From the NCBI RefSeq assembly GCF_032191775.1, contig NZ_CP132507.1, positions 1,017,001-1,081,000 of the forward strand: DNA of 64,000 nucleotides. The letters run 5' to 3'. The position numbers and the translations under genes are program-made. Under the pieces are notes generated by a model. It ran no database searches, was not told the origin of the DNA, and worked only from the letters and a program-made list of their open reading frames with translations. The stretch comes from Rhodoferax mekongensis. Lineage in GTDB: Bacteria > Pseudomonadota > Gammaproteobacteria > Burkholderiales > Burkholderiaceae_C. Below, one piece after another: positions 61,264 through 64,000 of this stretch. Every line of letters starts with the position of its first letter. Within the stretch, counting starts at the first letter, position 1.

Positions 61264-63264
61264 ATGCGGTATTTCGTCACAGGGGCTACAGGGTTTATCG
61301 GCAAACGTCTAGTGAAAAAATTGTTGCAGCGCAAGGGTGCGACAGTGCACTTCCTGATTCGCAAAGAAAGCGAAGATAAAGTCGCCGACCTGCGTGAGTT
61401 CTGGGCGGTGTCCGACGCCAAATCGGCGGGGCGGGTTGTCCCGGTATTCGGTGATCTGACGGGCAAGAAGCTGGGCGTTAGTGCAGACGCCATCAAAGCC
61501 CTCAAAGGACAAGTTGACCACTTCTATCACCTCGCCGCGGTGTATGACTTGGAGGCTGACGAAGAGTCGCAAATTGCCGTCAACGTCGAAGGAACCCGGA
61601 ATACCGTGGAATTTGCCAAGGCTATCGATGCAGGGCACTTCCACCATGTGTCTTCGATCGCAGCTGCAGGCCTGTATGAAGGCGTATTTCGTGAAGACAT
61701 GTTCGATGAGGCGGAGAACTACGAACACCCGTACTTCATGACCAAGCATGAAAGTGAGAAGATTGTTCGCAAGGAATGCAAGGTTCCTTGGTCGGTGTAC
61801 CGCCCGGCCATGGTGGTCGGCGACAGCCAGACCGGTGAAATGGACAAGATTGATGGGCCGTATTACTTTTTCAAACTGATTCAGCGCATGCGGCAGTTGC
61901 TTCCGCCATGGATGCCGTCCATTGGTTTGGAAGGGGGGCGGGTCAACATCGTCCCCGTAGATTTTGTCGTTGATGCTTTGAACGTTATCAGCCACAAGCA
62001 GGGCATTGCCAAGCAGTGCTACCACTTGGTGGATCCGGTGGGCTACCGGGTAGGCGACGTACTGGACATCTTCAGCAAGGCGGCCCATGCCCCAAAGATG
62101 AATATCTTTGTGAATGCCGCCCTCTTGGGATTCATTCCACGCAGCGTGACAAAGAGTCTGATGGGACTCGCGCCTGTACGTCGGGTTCGGAACGCGATCA
62201 TGAAGGACCTGAGCCTGCCGGAAGACATGCTCACCTTTATCAACTACCCCACACGCTTTGACTGCCGTGATTCTTTGGCGATGTTGAAGGGTTCTGGCGT
62301 TGAATGCCCCAACTTGAAAGACTACGCATGGCGTTTGTGGGATTACTGGGAGCGCCACCTGGACCCCGACCTGCATATCGACCGTTCCCTGCGCGGAACC
62401 GTGGGCGGCAAAGTGGTGTTGGTGACTGGGGGCTCATCGGGCATCGGTCTGGCAGCTGCGCACAAGTTTGCCGAGGCTGGCGCGACTACGATCATTTGTG
62501 GTCGGGACCTGGACAAGCTTGAAGAGGCCTGTAAGGAGGCCAAGTCAAAGGGCTACAGCTTTGTTGCCTACCCGGCGGATATTGCCGACATGGCGGACTG
62601 CGACCGGTTTGTGAAAGTGCTGATCGAGAACCACGGGGGCGTGGACTTCCTGATCAACAACGCGGGCCGCTCCATCCGCCGCGCTATCGAGTCTAGTTAC
62701 GACCGTTTTCACGACTTTGAGCGCACGATGCAGCTCAATTACTTCGGATGTCTGCGCGTGACCATGGGCTTGTTGCCGGGTATGGTGGCCAAGAAAAAGG
62801 GGCACATCGTGAACATCAGCTCGATTGGCGTTCTGACCAATGCGCCTCGCTTTAGCGCCTATGTGGCATCCAAAGCCGCTTTGGATGCTTGGACCCGTTG
62901 CGCATCCAGTGAGTTCGCAGACCAAGGCATCAGCTTCACCACTATCAACATGCCCTTGGTGCGCACACCGATGATTGCGCCAACGGGCATTTACAACAAT
63001 GTGCCGACCTTGTCCCCTGAACAAGCTGCCGACATGGTGGCGGATGCCTGCATCAGCAAACCTGTGCGAATCGCCACGCGTTTGGGTATCACCGGGCAGG
63101 TAATGCATGCCCTAGTGCCCCGCATCGCCCAGATCGCCATGAACACCAGCTTCCGTATGTTCCCTGATTCCTCCGCGGCCAAGGGTGCCAAGCCAGGGGA
63201 GAAGGCGAAGTTGTCACCGGAGGCGATTGCGATGCAGCAAATGATGCGGGGGATACACTTCTGA
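61264..63264 (+). CDS. Two-domain fatty acyl-CoA reductase-like protein
   Basis: The 666-residue protein has two Rossmann domains. The N-terminal one (residues 1 to about 370) has GATGFIG (7-13) and an active-site Y157-x3-K161 in YFMTKHE; it resembles extended SDR acyl reductases. The C-terminal one (about 380-640) is a classical SDR with GGSSGIG (389-395), NNAG (465-468), S519/S520 and Y533-x3-K537 in YVASK. This architecture and length match the Marinobacter-type fatty acyl-CoA reductase that makes fatty alcohols for wax esters, from memory of that family. AGGAG lies before the ATG at 61264. It may instead be an unrelated fused SDR; a search would settle this. It sits in the lipid neighbourhood with WS/DGAT. 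Confidence 0.82.
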   Translation: MRYFVTGATGFIGKRLVKKLLQRKGATVHFLIRKESEDKVADLREFWAVSDAKSAGRVVPVFGDLTGKKLGVSADAIKALKGQVDHFYHLAAVYDLEADEESQIAVNVEGTRNTVEFAKAIDAGHFHHVSSIAAAGLYEGVFREDMFDEAENYEHPYFMTKHESEKIVRKECKVPWSVYRPAMVVGDSQTGEMDKIDGPYYFFKLIQRMRQLLPPWMPSIGLEGGRVNIVPVDFVVDALNVISHKQGIAKQCYHLVDPVGYRVGDVLDIFSKAAHAPKMNIFVNAALLGFIPRSVTKSLMGLAPVRRVRNAIMKDLSLPEDMLTFINYPTRFDCRDSLAMLKGSGVECPNLKDYAWRLWDYWERHLDPDLHIDRSLRGTVGGKVVLVTGGSSGIGLAAAHKFAEAGATTIICGRDLDKLEEACKEAKSKGYSFVAYPADIADMADCDRFVKVLIENHGGVDFLINNAGRSIRRAIESSYDRFHDFERTMQLNYFGCLRVTMGLLPGMVAKKKGHIVNISSIGVLTNAPRFSAYVASKAALDAWTRCASSEFADQGISFTTINMPLVRTPMIAPTGIYNNVPTLSPEQAADMVADACISKPVRIATRLGITGQVMHALVPRIAQIAMNTSFRMFPDSSAAKGAKPGEKAKLSPEAIAMQQMMRGIHF

Positions 63265-63392
63265 TCGATTGGGGCTAGTCTGCACTTGGGGATGGCTGCT
63301 TAGAATGCCAGCCACATGTATCTACCCCTTGCCCGCCCTTATACCCAGCCTGCCTTGGGTCGCACCTCTGGTGCACTCATTGGGAGTCAATC

Positions 63393-64000
63393 GTGACCAT
63401 ACTTGTGACCGGGAGTGCCGGTTTCATTGGTTTTCACGTATGCCAGCGTCTGTTGAGCCAGGGGAATTTAGTCGTTGGTATTGATAATCTCAATGACTAC
63501 TATGACGTGGGGCTCAAGGAGAGTCGACTCAAGCTGTTGATGGCACATGACAACTTCCGCTTTCGCAAACTGGACGTTGCCGATCGGCCCGACATGGCCG
63601 ACTTGTTTCAACAAGAGGCGCCCACCCGTGTGGTCCATCTGGCTGCTCAGGCGGGGGTGCGGTATTCGCTGCAAAACCCCCACGCCTATGTGGACTCGAA
63701 TCTGGCCGGGTTTGTCAACATCCTGGAGGGTTGCCGCTACGGCGCGGTTGAGCATCTGGTCTACGCGAGTAGTTCCAGTGTTTATGGAGGAAATACCAAG
63801 CTGCCTTTTTCCGAGCAGGACAGTGTGGATCATCCCATTAGCTTATATGCCGCGACCAAGAAGGCCAATGAGTTGATGGCGCACACCTACAGCCATTTGT
63901 TCAATGTGCCGACGACAGGCTTGCGGTTCTTCACGGTGTACGGCCCTTGGGGGCGCCCTGATATGGCCTTGTTTCTGTTTACCAAGGCCATTTTGGAGGG
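63393..64000 (+). CDS. NAD-dependent epimerase, UDP-glucuronate 4-epimerase-like (partial)
   Basis: The open frame runs off the right edge. It starts with GTG at 63393, with GGGAG six bases upstream. The 202 residues seen include [20 protein letters not shown] (NAD-binding GxxGxxG), [69 protein letters not shown] with the catalytic Tyr and Lys, and [16 protein letters not shown]. This is the pattern of UDP-glucuronate 4-epimerases, which supply sugars for capsule or exopolysaccharide. It may open a polysaccharide cluster beyond the window. About 130 further residues are expected. Confidence 0.9.
   Translation, partial: MTILVTGSAGFIGFHVCQRLLSQGNLVVGIDNLNDYYDVGLKESRLKLLMAHDNFRFRKLDVADRPDMADLFQQEAPTRVVHLAAQAGVRYSLQNPHAYVDSNLAGFVNILEGCRYGAVEHLVYASSSSVYGGNTKLPFSEQDSVDHPISLYAATKKANELMAHTYSHLFNVPTTGLRFFTVYGPWGRPDMALFLFTKAILE

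Overview
The window looks like a chromosome segment of a betaproteobacterium in the order Burkholderiales, most likely family Comamonadaceae (Rhodoferax/Curvibacter/Polaromonas type). This is inferred from high coding GC, dense mostly operonic genes, PEP-CTERM sorting signals, polyhydroxyalkanoate (PHA) granule genes, many Liv-type and Bug-type solute-binding proteins, and a hairpin-forming intergenic repeat seen eight times that I associate with this family from memory. No rRNA, tRNA, CRISPR array, phage or transposase gene was recognised.

Layout. 1-8.6 kb: the 3' end of an EAL-domain gene, then a minus-strand type I restriction-modification operon (hsdM-hsdS-OLD-family ATPase/nuclease-hsdR). 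8.6-14.1 kb: a five-gene branched-chain-amino-acid-type ABC importer followed by an esterase/arylformamidase-like hydrolase. 14.1-16.3 kb: a small conserved protein and the RNA helicase DbpA. 16.4-18.3 kb: an RsbQ-like alpha/beta hydrolase overlapping a PAS-GGDEF diguanylate cyclase. 18.3-22.3 kb: M48 and M14 metallopeptidases and a secreted hydrolase. 22.3-25.8 kb: two PEP-CTERM surface proteins, one with seven 54-56-residue repeats. 26-29.2 kb: a membrane histidine kinase, a broken tandem copy of it, and a NarL-type response regulator. 29.3-44.9 kb: mixed housekeeping and signalling genes (FKBP, HD-GYP, histidine phosphatase, tannase-like hydrolase, flavin oxidase-like protein, GGDEF cyclase, an internally deleted phosphoesterase, HtpG, TfoX-C, lipase, RluF-like synthase, aspartic protease, DUF3297, PAS-GGDEF-EAL, Crp/Fnr regulator). 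45-53.7 kb: a plus-strand operon with two CoA ligases bracketing a complete Liv importer, divergent from the Crp/Fnr gene, with an FNR-shaped palindrome between them. 53.8-55.2 kb: an orphan Bug receptor and a DUF1840 protein. 55.3-63.3 kb: a storage-lipid neighbourhood (PHA-system protein, acyl-CoA-binding protein, wax ester synthase/DGAT, TPR protein, TetR regulator, patatin lipase, phasin, two-domain fatty acyl reductase-like protein). The window ends inside a UDP-glucuronate-epimerase-like gene.

How the genes may work together. Three themes stand out: c-di-GMP turnover (five GGDEF/EAL/HD-GYP genes), uptake and CoA activation of acids (two Liv systems, two CoA ligases), and neutral-lipid/PHA storage. 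The most interesting candidates are the RsbQ-like hydrolase coupled to a cyclase, the storage-lipid neighbourhood, the CoA-ligase/Liv operon with its candidate operator, and a copy of the intergenic repeat lying in frame inside hsdM. Several loci show decay by deletion (second kinase, phosphoesterase). All assignments come from reading the sequence; no database search was run.
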